DNA of 64,000 nt from Limosilactobacillus secaliphilus (GCF_001437055.1 NZ_JQBW01000010.1:197472-261471), one strand, 5' to 3'. Numbered from the stretch's first letter, positions 8,061-16,897 are shown. Made by a program: numbers and translations. The notes: generated by a model not told the origin, from the sequence alone.

Positions 8061-9983
8061 TCATTGTTCAACAATGTGACGGTAAACACGGGTGGTTAAG
8101 CCATAGATGACCAGGTAAAGGATCAGCAGGCTGATCGAAACAATGACTCCGACTGTGATCATCAGCGGCAGGTTGTAAAGACTCAATTGGATCATGATCT
8201 GGCGAATGGCCGGGAAGGCAAAGCCCAGGTTGATCACGGCGCCGACCAATGGCAAGAGGAAGACCATCAACACTTGGCTGTGAATGCTCTTGACCGTCTC
8301 TTTCTCGCTCAAGCCCACCTGCTGCATCGTTGCAAAGCGTTCCGCATCCGCCATGCCTTCCGAAATCTGCTTGAAATAGATCACAATGGTTGTCGTAATG
8401 GCTAATACCAGGCTGATGAGGATACCAATGAAGACGAGGCCGCCGTAAAGACCATTGATCAACGAGCTGATCGTTTCTTTTGCGGTGAACTGGCCGTTCT
8501 TCATGTTCAGTTCCGCTTGCAGTTCGCCTTCAAACTTGATGCGCTGCTTCTGCGTCCCCTTCATCCGGTAGTCAAAGCTGGTGACTGTGGTCGTCGGCGT
8601 GCCCTTTGGCAGTTGGTTGATCACATAGAAACTCGGAGTGTAGATACTATGGTCTGGGTTGAAGTACAGCGAGTAGTGGTTCAGTCGCTTGGCCTGGTAG
8701 GTGTGACCATTAATCGTCACTTTGCCGTAGTGGCCCTTGTTGTTGGCATAGGCCAGGGCCTGGTTGTCGGCCAATTTAACGTGCTGTTTGGTGATCCGGT
8801 TATATTCCTTTGTCGTCAACAGGATCACTGAACTGCTCGTCTGCTTGTCCATGTGGAGAATGTCACCCTGGTTGATGAAGCGGTCGTCCTTCCAGTAGCC
8901 GTAACGCGGGGCGGCCATGGTATAGGTCAACTGGTGCGTCAATGTGGCGTGGTGGCGCTTGGCAGTATCGTTGACCAACGCCTTCTGCTGCGCAGTTAAT
9001 GGACGCTGACTGTTAATGACCACGTTCTGGGGCGCATACGATTTGACCGTGCTGCCGATGCCGGCGTACAGCGTAACGGAGGTGAAGAGGATCACCAGAA
9101 TCGAGCTGCACAGCAGGCAGATGGTCGCCAGGCTGGCACCGTTTTGTTCCATCCGCTGCCGCATGCCGGAAATGGCGATGAAGTGGCGTGGCTGGTAGTA
9201 GTAATGCTTCTGCTTTTGCAAGAATTGCAGGAAAACAATGCTGCCGATGATGAAGAGGAGGTAAGTCCCTACCGTCAATAACAGGACCGCCGAGAAGAAG
9301 TGTGCGATCGCCGAAATCCGCGGCTTGATCGTAACGGTGATGTAGTAGGCCCAAATCAACAGGCCCAAGCCAACCAATCCGGCGAAACTGTAAAGCTTGC
9401 CGTGCCGCTTGACTTTCACCGTCTGTGGCCGCCAGAGTTGACTCGGCGTCATCCGATGGAGCTTGACCAAGTCGATGACCATGATCAGGCAAAACAGGAG
9501 ACTCATCAGGAGGACGGTCTCGCCGAGTGCTGACGGTACCAGCCATGACTGGGACACGTGGTCAATCTTTAACAGGTAACCCAATCCCAGAAAGGCCAGT
9601 TTTTCAAAGATGACTCCGATGATGAGGCCGCCCACTAAGCTGCAGACCAGCAAGTAGGCCTTTTCGATCACGGTTAGCCACTGCAGATTGCGGCTAGTCA
9701 TGCCCAGCATTGAGTAGAGCCCCATCTCCTGCCGCCGTTCCTGCCATAGGAAGCGGTTGACATAAATGAGGAAGGCAATGGTGACCAAGAAGATGAAACG
9801 AAAGCCCAAGCTTAACAGGGCGCTTGTTGCCGCACCCGTGTTCAGTTTCTTCAGGCTTTCATTGGCGCGCACAGCCAAAAAGATGTAGTTGATGGCAACC
9901 AACATGGTAGTCGCCACCAGGTAGGGACCGTAAACACGCAGGTTCCGTTTAAAGCTGGAGTTGACAAGTTTTGTAAACAGCAT
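8061..9983 (-). CDS. BceB-type ABC transporter permease
   Basis: A 640-residue FtsX/MacB-superfamily permease. Hydrophobic helices are arranged as in BceB: one N-terminal helix, a block to about residue 310, a large extracellular domain of about 200 residues (roughly 310-510), then three C-terminal helices. The family senses and detoxifies lipid-II-targeting peptides such as bacitracin or nisin together with its ATPase, and signals to the cognate kinase through the large loop. It lies 2 bp after the ATPase gene in an RR-HK-ATPase-permease order. Confidence 0.9.
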   Translation of the reverse strand: MLFTKLVNSSFKRNLRVYGPYLVATTMLVAINYIFLAVRANESLKKLNTGAATSALLSLGFRFIFLVTIAFLIYVNRFLWQERRQEMGLYSMLGMTSRNLQWLTVIEKAYLLVCSLVGGLIIGVIFEKLAFLGLGYLLKIDHVSQSWLVPSALGETVLLMSLLFCLIMVIDLVKLHRMTPSQLWRPQTVKVKRHGKLYSFAGLVGLGLLIWAYYITVTIKPRISAIAHFFSAVLLLTVGTYLLFIIGSIVFLQFLQKQKHYYYQPRHFIAISGMRQRMEQNGASLATICLLCSSILVILFTSVTLYAGIGSTVKSYAPQNVVINSQRPLTAQQKALVNDTAKRHHATLTHQLTYTMAAPRYGYWKDDRFINQGDILHMDKQTSSSVILLTTKEYNRITKQHVKLADNQALAYANNKGHYGKVTINGHTYQAKRLNHYSLYFNPDHSIYTPSFYVINQLPKGTPTTTVTSFDYRMKGTQKQRIKFEGELQAELNMKNGQFTAKETISSLINGLYGGLVFIGILISLVLAITTTIVIYFKQISEGMADAERFATMQQVGLSEKETVKSIHSQVLMVFLLPLVGAVINLGFAFPAIRQIMIQLSLYNLPLMITVGVIVSISLLILYLVIYGLTTRVYRHIVEQ

Positions 9984-9985
9984 GC

Positions 9986-10741
9986 TTATTCACCACCATT
10001 CGTCAGGGTCATCATCGTTTTGCTGATTTCTTCTTGGTACTGCTTCAAGGAATCGTCGCCGCGGAATAGTTCGTGGTAAATGCGTCCGTCCTTGATGAAA
10101 AGCGTCCGTTTGGCATAACTGGCCGCGGCGGCACTGTGGGTCACCATGATGATTGTCTGGCCGTTAGCGTTGACGCGGTCGAACAGGTCCAAGATTTCGT
10201 TACTGGTGTTGGAGTCCAAGGCGCCGGTGGGTTCGTCGGCTAGCAACAAGTCTGGCTGGGTGATCAGGGCCCGGGCAATCGCAATCCGTTGTTGCTGACC
10301 ACCGGAGACTTCGGTTGGGTAACGGTCAATGATCTGTTCAATCCCTAACGAAGCGGCCAGTGGCTGGATCCGCTTCTCCATTTCGGCAACCGGGACTTTA
10401 GCCAGTACCAACGGCAGGTAAATGTTGTCACGGTTGGACAGGCTGTTCAACAGGTTGAAGTGCTGGAAAATGAATCCCAGGTGCTCCCGCCGGTACTTGG
10501 CCGCCTGATCGGCAGTCAAGCTGCTCAAGTCCTGCCCGTTCAACAGGATCTCACCGGCACTGGCCTTTTCCAAGGTGGCAATGATGTTCAAGAGGGTACT
10601 CTTGCCGGCACCCGATTCGCCCATGATGGCAATGTATTCGCCGGGATTGACGTCGAAACTGATTTCCTTCAAAGCTTTCACCGGGTGGGTGGAATTAGCG
10701 TTGTAAGTCTTTTGTAAGTGGCTGATGTGTAAGAGGTTCAT
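9986..10741 (-). CDS. BceA-type ABC transporter ATP-binding protein
   Basis: A 251-residue cytoplasmic ATPase of the MacB/LolD/BceA group. It shows Walker A GESGAGKST near residue 41, a Q-loop in FIFQHFNLL, signature VSGGQQQR near residue 146 and Walker B LLLADEPTGALD near residue 166. It partners the BceB-type permease directly downstream. A palindromic TTACA-N4-TGTAA site upstream suggests activation by the neighbouring response regulator when the module senses an antimicrobial peptide. Confidence 0.92.
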   Translation of the reverse strand: MNLLHISHLQKTYNANSTHPVKALKEISFDVNPGEYIAIMGESGAGKSTLLNIIATLEKASAGEILLNGQDLSSLTADQAAKYRREHLGFIFQHFNLLNSLSNRDNIYLPLVLAKVPVAEMEKRIQPLAASLGIEQIIDRYPTEVSGGQQQRIAIARALITQPDLLLADEPTGALDSNTSNEILDLFDRVNANGQTIIMVTHSAAAASYAKRTLFIKDGRIYHELFRGDDSLKQYQEEISKTMMTLTNGGE

Positions 10742-10773
10742 AATTTTCCTCCCCTTCCTGATTTCTTAATTCC

Positions 10774-10837
10774 ATTATAAAAAGGCTCCCCGTTGATTCC
10801 TACTTACAGTAGCGCGGAGAACCTTACAGTTCTGTAA
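10774..10837 (-). promoter_or_regulatory. BceR-type operator and promoter of the ABC genes
   Basis: TTACA-GTTC-TGTAA at 10824-10837 is a perfect inverted repeat of the TnACA-N4-TGTnA type used by BceR-like regulators. About 54 bp nearer the genes lies a minus-strand TATAAT (10774-10779) without a good -35 box, as expected for an activator-dependent promoter. A second half-site TTACAG occurs at 10804, exactly 20 bp away. Confidence 0.75.
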
Positions 10838-10850
10838 TGTTTGTTTAGTT

Positions 10851-11825
10851 TCAACTCTGCCGAACATTAGTGGGCAAGAAATTCAAGCTGGCCGTTGTCC
10901 CCTGGCCGATGGTTGACGCAACCGACACTGAGAAATTCAGTTGCTGGGTAACCTTTTTGACCAGGTAGAGGCCCATTCCGGTGGACTTAGTCGTTTGGTG
11001 ACCGTTGTGGCCGGAAAAGCCGTTGTCGTAGATTCGGGGCAAGTCGCTGGCGGTAATCCCGCAGCCATGGTCGATGATCTGCAGCTGATGACCTGACCAC
11101 TTGAGTTCAATGGTTGATCCAGGAGCTGAGTATTTGATCGCATTGGATAACAATTGAACCAAGCAAAAGCGCAGCCACTTGCGATCGGTCAAGACGTGCA
11201 CCCCATCTAAACTTGTCAATTGGGGCTGGAGCTGCAGGTTGATGAAAATTGCGGAATTATCCTTGAGAATGCCGGTCACCAGTGCCGACAAATCCACCCA
11301 CTCAAAGTCAAAGTCGTTGTCATCCATGGATAAGCGCTCATCACCTAGCATCATATTCAGGTGGTAGTTAGCCGAATGGACTGCAGATAGCACCGCCTGG
11401 CTGGCTACATGCGGGTGATTTTCGGCCGCCGCCTGCAGACTGGTCAACGAATTCTTGATTTCGTGCGAGTAGAGCTCCATTTGGTCCAGTTGGCTCTGTT
11501 GGCGGATGCGCAGTTGTTTGATCAAAGCTTGACTGTCCTTATTCTGGCGGCGTTGCCGTGTGATTAGGGCAACTTGTACCGGATCGGCTGCCAAGATATC
11601 CTGATCGTGACTGACCTTTCGAACCTTGTGCCATGAACGCAAAACGTCCACCAGCGCCCAGATGATCATCAGTGGCAAGCTAAAGCGGACGACATCGAAG
11701 AAGAAAGCTTGCGGCACCCGGTAAAAGGTGACCAGCAATTCAATCAAGCCGAGCAGTAAAAAATACGCAAAGGTCCCTGGTAGCCAGTGTTTCAGCTGGT
11801 AGGCCACAAAACTTTTAGCTTTCAT
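10851..11825 (-). CDS. BceS-type intramembrane-sensing histidine kinase
   Basis: A 324-residue kinase with two N-terminal helices joined by a very short loop and no extracellular sensor domain, the hallmark of BceS-like kinases that rely on the transporter for sensing. The phosphorylation site is in YSHEIKNSLTSLQ near residue 122; the N box is QLLSNAIKYS, and G boxes IIDHGCGI and STGMGLYLVKK follow. It overlaps the response-regulator gene by 11 bp, implying translational coupling. Confidence 0.9.
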   Translation of the reverse strand: MKAKSFVAYQLKHWLPGTFAYFLLLGLIELLVTFYRVPQAFFFDVVRFSLPLMIIWALVDVLRSWHKVRKVSHDQDILAADPVQVALITRQRRQNKDSQALIKQLRIRQQSQLDQMELYSHEIKNSLTSLQAAAENHPHVASQAVLSAVHSANYHLNMMLGDERLSMDDNDFDFEWVDLSALVTGILKDNSAIFINLQLQPQLTSLDGVHVLTDRKWLRFCLVQLLSNAIKYSAPGSTIELKWSGHQLQIIDHGCGITASDLPRIYDNGFSGHNGHQTTKSTGMGLYLVKKVTQQLNFSVSVASTIGQGTTASLNFLPTNVRQS

Positions 11826-12492
11826 GATCGTTCACCAGCCGATAACCAACGCCGCGTTCTGTCCGCAAATGGTCATCAAGGTTGACCGTTGATAATTTGG
11901 TCCGCAGACGGCTAATGTTGACGTTGAGCGTGTTTTCATTGAGGAACTTGCCACCCTGCCAGAGCCATTCGAGCAAAGACTGCTTTTCAACGGTGTGGTT
12001 GAGGTGGTTGATTAAGATCGCAAGCAGGGCGCCCTCTGTTGGTGACAGGGCCACGGTACCAGCCGAATTTGTGAGCTGGTTAGTCAGCGCATTGAAATGG
12101 TTGTCGTCCCACTTCAATTCCCGCTCATCGCTTTCTTGGCGGCGCAACAAGGCCTGGATTTTAGCCAGGAGGACGGTCGTGGAGAATGGCTTCATGATGT
12201 AGTCGTCGGCACCCAACGCGATGGCCCGCATAATGTTGTTGTCAATGTCCGCTGCCGAAATGACGATAATCGGTGCCTGGCAGTGCTTTCGAACCGCATG
12301 GATCCAGTAGAAACCGTCAAATGTCGGCAGGGTGATGTCAAACAGGATCAGGTCGGGATCGGCGGCCACGACCTCATCATCAACATGATCCCAGTCGTGA
12401 ACCGTGACGACCTCGTATTTCCACTTGGTCAGCGCGTCTTGAACCATTTGAATGATCGCAAGGTTGTCTTCAACGACGAAAATTTTGGTCAC
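11815..12492 (-). CDS. BceR-type response regulator (OmpR family)
   Basis: A 225-residue two-domain regulator. The receiver has acidic residues VVEDN near the start, the phospho-acceptor Asp in ILFDITLPTFDG near residue 52 and Lys in DYIMKPF near residue 101. The C-terminal winged helix ends with NTLNVNISRLRTKL and RTERGVGYRLV. It is first in the four-gene peptide-resistance module. The likely target is the TTACA-N4-TGTAA site before the ABC genes. Confidence 0.9.
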   Translation of the reverse strand: MTKIFVVEDNLAIIQMVQDALTKWKYEVVTVHDWDHVDDEVVAADPDLILFDITLPTFDGFYWIHAVRKHCQAPIIVISAADIDNNIMRAIALGADDYIMKPFSTTVLLAKIQALLRRQESDERELKWDDNHFNALTNQLTNSAGTVALSPTEGALLAILINHLNHTVEKQSLLEWLWQGGKFLNENTLNVNISRLRTKLSTVNLDDHLRTERGVGYRLVNDHES

Positions 12493-12556
12493 GACCAGCC
12501 CTCCTTTCAGTAATTAACCAAATCATACATTAAGTGTTGGGCTAAAACAAATTCAC

Positions 12557-12592
12557 AAAAAAAGCGTGGCCGCATTCATCGCTAACCACGCT
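12557..12592 (-). terminator. Terminator after the VIT operon
   Basis: AAGCGTGG and CCACGCTT form a perfect 8-bp stem. A run of A on the plus strand at 12557-12563 gives the minus-strand T-tract just beyond the VIT gene stop codon. Confidence 0.85.
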
Positions 12593-12612
12593 TGCTTTTT
12601 GTAATCAATGAT

Positions 12613-13305
12613 TTAGAACAGTTTCCCGACACCGTAGTGGATGGTGATCGTGATCAAACCAATGATAATGTTCCGGATAACGGCGATCTTGACCAGTCCG
12701 TTGCCCAGCTTGGAACTGATGTAACCAGTCAAGGCACTGGTTGCGGCAACGGCCAGGATGGTTGCCGACCACTTGTAATGGCCAGGAACAAAGGTCATCG
12801 CCATCAATGGCAACAGACCACCGGCTGCGGCAGCAAACAAGGAAGCAAACGCCGCATCCCATGGGTTCAAGTAGTGGCCCAGTTCAATATCATACTTAAC
12901 CCGGACAACGGTTTGTAGCGGCTTCTTGCTCAGCAAATCGTCGGCAATGGCCATGGAGGTCTTTTTCGAAACCCCTTTGTTGATGTAATAATCACGAACC
13001 GCCTTTCGTTCGCTTTCAAAATCCTCTTTCAACAGCTTGTGTTCCTTGGCAACGGCTGACTTTTCGGTATCCTTTTGGGTGCTGACAGAGGCATATTCAC
13101 CACAGGCCATCGAAAAGGCACAGGCCAACAAGTCGGACAAACCGGCGATAAAGATCGTGAACTGATCCGTCGTCGCAGCGGCCACGGAAACCAGAACCCC
13201 AACAACGGTTAAAATCCCGTCGTTCGAGCCCAACACACCGGCACGCAGCGTGTTCAGCTTTTCTTCCATGGTCTGCTTTTGTTTATTTTCTTTATTTAAG
13301 ATCAT
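12613..13305 (-). CDS. VIT1/CCC1-family Fe2+/Mn2+ transporter
   Basis: A 230-residue membrane protein with about five helices. The signature GVLGSNDGILTVVGVLVSVAAA lies in the first helix, and ACGEYASVSTQKDTEKSAVAKE holds the metal-binding Glu residues of the cytoplasmic domain. VIT/CCC1 proteins move ferrous iron or manganese out of the cytosol in exchange for protons. Its ribosome binding site overlaps the stop codon of the upstream paralogue, so the two genes form a tight operon. Tandem VIT pairs may act as homo- or heterodimers; that is inference. Confidence 0.87.
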   Translation of the reverse strand: MILNKENKQKQTMEEKLNTLRAGVLGSNDGILTVVGVLVSVAAATTDQFTIFIAGLSDLLACAFSMACGEYASVSTQKDTEKSAVAKEHKLLKEDFESERKAVRDYYINKGVSKKTSMAIADDLLSKKPLQTVVRVKYDIELGHYLNPWDAAFASLFAAAAGGLLPLMAMTFVPGHYKWSATILAVAATSALTGYISSKLGNGLVKIAVIRNIIIGLITITIHYGVGKLF

Positions 13306-13320
13306 GCAAGTTCACCGTCC

Positions 13321-14004
13321 TTAACGCTTCAGTAATTGACCAATCAGGAAGGTCACGGCCATCGTAAGTAAGCCAGAGATGGTATTCCGGATAACCGACT
13401 TCAGCTTGTCTGGGTTGTTGCCTAAGACGGCGGCAATGTAGCCGGTGATGACCAAGGCAATCAACACGGCAATGACCGTTGCTGCAATCCGGATGGCTGG
13501 TGGAAAGGCCGTCACCGCCACCATTGGCAAAATCGATCCCAGCGGGAAGGAAATAAAGGAAGCAATTGCGGCCGCGTACGGACTCGTGAACTCGTTTGGA
13601 TTAAAACCATAACGTTCCTGAACCGCCGTGCCCATGGCGTCCTTGTCCATCAGTTCCTTCGTCGCTTGCTGGGCCAAGTCTTCGGAAATATCTTGATCCA
13701 TGTATTTCTGCTTCACATAGTTGAATTCGCCCTGCGGATCTTCAGCTAGACGCTCCTTTTCTTCAATCAGCGCCATCTGCTGTGAATCCTTCTGGGTGCT
13801 GACGGAGACATATTCACCCATGCACATCGAAATGGTACCGGCAAGGCTGCCGGATAAACCAGAAATCAAAATTGAATAACTATTGCTGGTAGCAGCGGCA
13901 ACCCCAATAACGATCCCAGCAACCGAAATGATGCCGTCGTTTGCACCCATGACGATTGCCCGTAGCACGTTGATCCGTTGTGCCAATGACATTTTCTTGG
14001 CCAT
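13321..14004 (-). CDS. VIT1/CCC1-family Fe2+/Mn2+ transporter, promoter-proximal paralogue
   Basis: About 227 residues with the same plan as its neighbour: IVMGANDGIISVAGIVIGVAAA in helix 1 and MCMGEYVSVSTQKDSQQMALIEEKERL in the metal-binding loop. The start is the ATG at 14002-14004, which follows AAGGGGAG; an upstream ATG at 14040 overlaps the -10 box and is unlikely to be used. A PerR/Fur-like box covers that promoter, so iron or peroxide control of metal efflux or storage is plausible. Confidence 0.87.
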   Translation of the reverse strand: MAKKMSLAQRINVLRAIVMGANDGIISVAGIVIGVAAATSNSYSILISGLSGSLAGTISMCMGEYVSVSTQKDSQQMALIEEKERLAEDPQGEFNYVKQKYMDQDISEDLAQQATKELMDKDAMGTAVQERYGFNPNEFTSPYAAAIASFISFPLGSILPMVAVTAFPPAIRIAATVIAVLIALVITGYIAAVLGNNPDKLKSVIRNTISGLLTMAVTFLIGQLLKR

Positions 14005-14030
14005 TTTCTTACTCCCCTTAGTACAGTGAA

Positions 14031-14067
14031 TTAGAATCATTATAAACTAGTAATAAGCAAAAGTAAA
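14031..14067 (-). promoter_or_regulatory. Promoter of the VIT operon with overlapping PerR/Fur-type box
   Basis: TTAGAATCATTATAA at 14031-14045 matches the PerR consensus TTAnAATnATTnTAA at every defined base. The minus-strand -10 box TATAAT (14039-14044) lies inside it, with TTTACT (14062-14067) as a -35 after 17 bp. A related site in inverted orientation, TTATAAATGATTCTAAT, lies at 14105-14121. Repression by a Fur-family protein is inferred; none is encoded in the window. Confidence 0.7.
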
Positions 14068-14125
14068 ATTATTTTACAACAGATCAGTTATTGTTTAGAA
14101 ACGTTATAAATGATTCTAATATCAA

Positions 14126-14152
14126 AAAACGTTGGCATGCTGCCAACGTTTC
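14126..14152 (-). terminator. Terminator after the universal stress gene
   Basis: AAACGTTGGC and GCCAACGTTT form a perfect stem around a 5-nt loop; plus-strand A residues supply the T-tract on the minus strand. Confidence 0.85.
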
Positions 14153-14187
14153 TTGATAATTTGTTCATCAGAATTCAGATTTAGTTG

Positions 14188-14661
14188 TTATGCTTGGCGA
14201 TTTTCTTCAGTCCGAATGACAAAGACAGAAGTGCCAGAGTGCTTAACCATGTAAGAAGCTTGTGAACCAACTTCCTTGCGGTTGCCTGGCTTACCAATTG
14301 AACCCACAATCAAAAGGTCGGGCTGGAATTCTGGAATGACGTGATTGCAGATCCGTTCAGAAGGACGATCGCCTTCGTCAATGATTGCAGTGATCTTCTT
14401 TGGATCAACACCGTAATCGATAGCGGCTTGAACATATTCATTGATCCGCTTCTTCAATTCTTCACGACTGGAGTGAACGTAATCCTTGTTCAAGACTTGG
14501 TAAACATTCACCTTGTTCGTCTCATAAACGGAAACAATCCCCAATTCAGAATTGTCGCGTTTTGCCTTGTCAACAGCATATGAGAAAGCTGCTCGGGCGT
14601 CAGGAGCATCGTCAACCCCCACCAAAATCTTGTGATAATGTGCTGGTTTAATGTCGAACAT
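14188..14661 (-). CDS. Universal stress protein, UspA family
   Basis: A 157-residue cytosolic nucleotide-binding protein. VGVDDAPDARAAF gives the N-terminal ATP-contact Asp, and LLIVGSIGKPGNRKEVGSQASYMVKHSGTSVFVIR carries the G-2x-G-9x-G-S/T motif of ATP-binding Usp proteins. It starts with ATG behind GAGAGGGG. It sits directly upstream of the iron/manganese VIT operon in the same direction, separated by a terminator. Its exact stress role is unknown. Confidence 0.88.
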   Translation of the reverse strand: MFDIKPAHYHKILVGVDDAPDARAAFSYAVDKAKRDNSELGIVSVYETNKVNVYQVLNKDYVHSSREELKKRINEYVQAAIDYGVDPKKITAIIDEGDRPSERICNHVIPEFQPDLLIVGSIGKPGNRKEVGSQASYMVKHSGTSVFVIRTEENRQA

Positions 14662-14883
14662 ATTTTTCCCCTCTCCATAGTTGTGGACAACGCACCAAAT
14701 CCGGCAATGCGGTTGGTGGTCAATTCCATGTCCTATGGTACTACTAAATTATGTTTTGTAAACATTATTTTTTAGCTTCACCTAAACAATTTCTGCTAAC
14801 TTACTAATAATCCTGTCCTGACATTGGCAGCCGGCAACGGAAGGGTTATCATGAAGACGTACCAAATTAACGGAGGTTTGATT

Positions 14884-16419
14884 ATGGTGGAAAAACTGAT
14901 TGATCATTATTTTTATGATGAAGCCGCCTACGATTATCATGATGGCGGTTATGTCCCACTGGAAATTCCGGACGTTCCCCAACAAAAACTGAACGTTCCT
15001 TCACTTCTGAAGCCCGACAAGGAAACGGACACCGACATGTACTACACGATCACCGCACAAACCGGTGAAGTCCAGCTCATGCCGGGTGAGAAGACCAAGA
15101 CCTGGGGCTACAATGCTCCCCTCTTAGGTCAGACGGTAGTGTTCAAGAAGGGCAAAACCATTCATGTGCACCTGGTAAACCACCTGCCGGAAGTCACAAC
15201 CTTCCACTGGCATGGCTTGGTTATTCCTGGTCCGATTGAAGATGGTGGCTGTCATGCACCGGTTTATCCAGGTGAAGAAAAAGACATCAGCTTCAAGATT
15301 AACCAGCCAGCCGCATTCGTTTGGCTCCACGCCCACCCGTGTCCGTCAACTGCTGAACAAGTTTGGCACGGTTTGGCTTGCGGCGCCATCATTCAAGACG
15401 AGCATGAAGCCCAGATGCCGCTGCCACGCAACTATGGGGTCGACGATATTCCAATCATTTTACAAGACCGGCGTTTCCACGAACATAATCAATGGGACTA
15501 CCGCGCTGACTATGATCCGGACGGCGTGATGGGCCCTACTCCGATGATCAACGGAACGATTAATCCTTACTTCGACGTTACCACCCAGAAAGTTCGGCTG
15601 CGTTTCTTGGATGGTGCCAACCGACGTGAATGGCGGCTGCATTTCTCCGATGACCTGCCATTTACCCAGATTGCGGGCGACCTGAGCCTCTTACCACATC
15701 CAGTCAAGATGACCAAGCTGATGATCACTTGTGCTGAACGGCAGGAAATCGTGGTTGACTTTGGCCAGTACAAGCCAGGCGATGTCGTTACCTTGTACAG
15801 TGACGACACCCCACTGGTCCACTTCCGGATTCATGAATTTGCACCGGACCACACGACGATTCCGACGACCTTGTACAACACGCCAGATCCAAAGGTTGAC
15901 GCTGACCTGCCTGTCCACCACGTCACCCTGGATGGCATGGATGAATCAGTCGCCATGAACGGCAAGAAGTTCCAGATGCAACGGATCGACTATCAGATGG
16001 AGATTGGTCAGGTTCAGCTTTGGGACATTCTCAACACCAACGATAAGCCTGGAATGATCCACCCTTACCACATGCACGGCTGCCACTTCACTGTGGTTTC
16101 ACGTAACGGCCATCAACCAAATCCAAACGAATTGGGTCTGAAGGATACCATCGTTGTTAACCCACAAGAACACGTCGTCATCAAGGTTTGGTTCCCTGTA
16201 CCCGGCGTCTTCATGTACCACTGCCACATCATCGAACACGAAGATGGTGGCATGATGGCCCAGATCAAAGTCGTTGACCCGAGCGATCCTAACAAGCAGT
16301 ACAAGCTGATGGACCACCACACGCTGATGAAGGCCTTCGCCGAAGAACGTGGAGTTTCCATGGACGATCTCTGGTTAGGTGGCATGGACTCCTACAAGAA
16401 GATGGGAATGGAAATGTAG
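14884..16419 (+). CDS. Multicopper oxidase (laccase/CotA-like)
   Basis: A 511-residue three-cupredoxin oxidase without a signal peptide. All four copper motifs are present: FHWHG near residue 118, WLHAHPCPSTAEQVWHG near residue 150, HPYHMHGCHF near residue 395 and YHCHIIEHEDGGM near residue 450 (type 1 Cys and Met ligand). The start ATG at 14884 follows ACGGAGG; an in-frame extension to 14824 lacks a comparable site. Such enzymes oxidise Cu(I), Mn(II), phenolics or biogenic amines in lactobacilli. Its place near metal transporters suggests metal or oxidative-stress defence, but the substrate is unproven. Confidence 0.9.
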   Translation: MVEKLIDHYFYDEAAYDYHDGGYVPLEIPDVPQQKLNVPSLLKPDKETDTDMYYTITAQTGEVQLMPGEKTKTWGYNAPLLGQTVVFKKGKTIHVHLVNHLPEVTTFHWHGLVIPGPIEDGGCHAPVYPGEEKDISFKINQPAAFVWLHAHPCPSTAEQVWHGLACGAIIQDEHEAQMPLPRNYGVDDIPIILQDRRFHEHNQWDYRADYDPDGVMGPTPMINGTINPYFDVTTQKVRLRFLDGANRREWRLHFSDDLPFTQIAGDLSLLPHPVKMTKLMITCAERQEIVVDFGQYKPGDVVTLYSDDTPLVHFRIHEFAPDHTTIPTTLYNTPDPKVDADLPVHHVTLDGMDESVAMNGKKFQMQRIDYQMEIGQVQLWDILNTNDKPGMIHPYHMHGCHFTVVSRNGHQPNPNELGLKDTIVVNPQEHVVIKVWFPVPGVFMYHCHIIEHEDGGMMAQIKVVDPSDPNKQYKLMDHHTLMKAFAEERGVSMDDLWLGGMDSYKKMGMEM

Positions 16420-16441
16420 TAGCTGCTAAGGGGGCATGCTA

Positions 16442-16879
16442 ATGGAATGGTATGACAAGACTTTTGACGAGTTGACCGTCGACGAGTTGTTCAACATCAA
16501 CCTCTTACGGGCCAACGTCTTCAACGGTGAGCAGAAATGTATCACTCCCGATCCTGACTTGATGGATAAACACGCTCACCACGTCTTTGCAATGGACAAT
16601 GGCCAGCTAGTGGCATACGGACGTTACTTTCAAGACGGAGCCAACGCCACCCTTGGCCGGGTCGTCGTCCACCCGCTCTTCCGTGGGCATGGCTTAGGCG
16701 CCGCACTGATTCAACATCTCTTAGACGGCATCCAGCAGAACCTACCAGGCAAGGAAATTGTGATCCACGCACAACTGTACGTCAAAGACCTGTACGAACA
16801 CTTTGGCTTTCAAGCCCATGGTGATATATTCTTCGAGGCGGAACGCGAACACGTCACAATGACCCACCCAGCTCTGTAA
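16442..16879 (+). CDS. ElaA-type GNAT acetyltransferase
   Basis: A 145-residue protein starting MEWYDKTFDELT, with VVHPLFRGHGLGAALIQHLL as the acetyl-CoA binding motif A and LYVKDLYEHFGFQAHGDIFFE near the C-terminus, all typical of the ElaA family. The second ATG (16442) was chosen because it is 6 nt from AAGGGGG, while the ATG at 16436 is too close. It follows the oxidase gene by about 20 bp and may be co-transcribed. The substrate is unknown. Confidence 0.85.
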   Translation: MEWYDKTFDELTVDELFNINLLRANVFNGEQKCITPDPDLMDKHAHHVFAMDNGQLVAYGRYFQDGANATLGRVVVHPLFRGHGLGAALIQHLLDGIQQNLPGKEIVIHAQLYVKDLYEHFGFQAHGDIFFEAEREHVTMTHPAL

Positions 16880-16897
16880 ATATTAGGCATAATAAAT

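Noticed and set aside
9013-9546. Long opposite-frame ORFs inside the ABC permease and other genes (for example 177 codons here)
   Set aside because: They are shadow frames of well-supported genes, with biased composition and no ribosome binding sites or family features.
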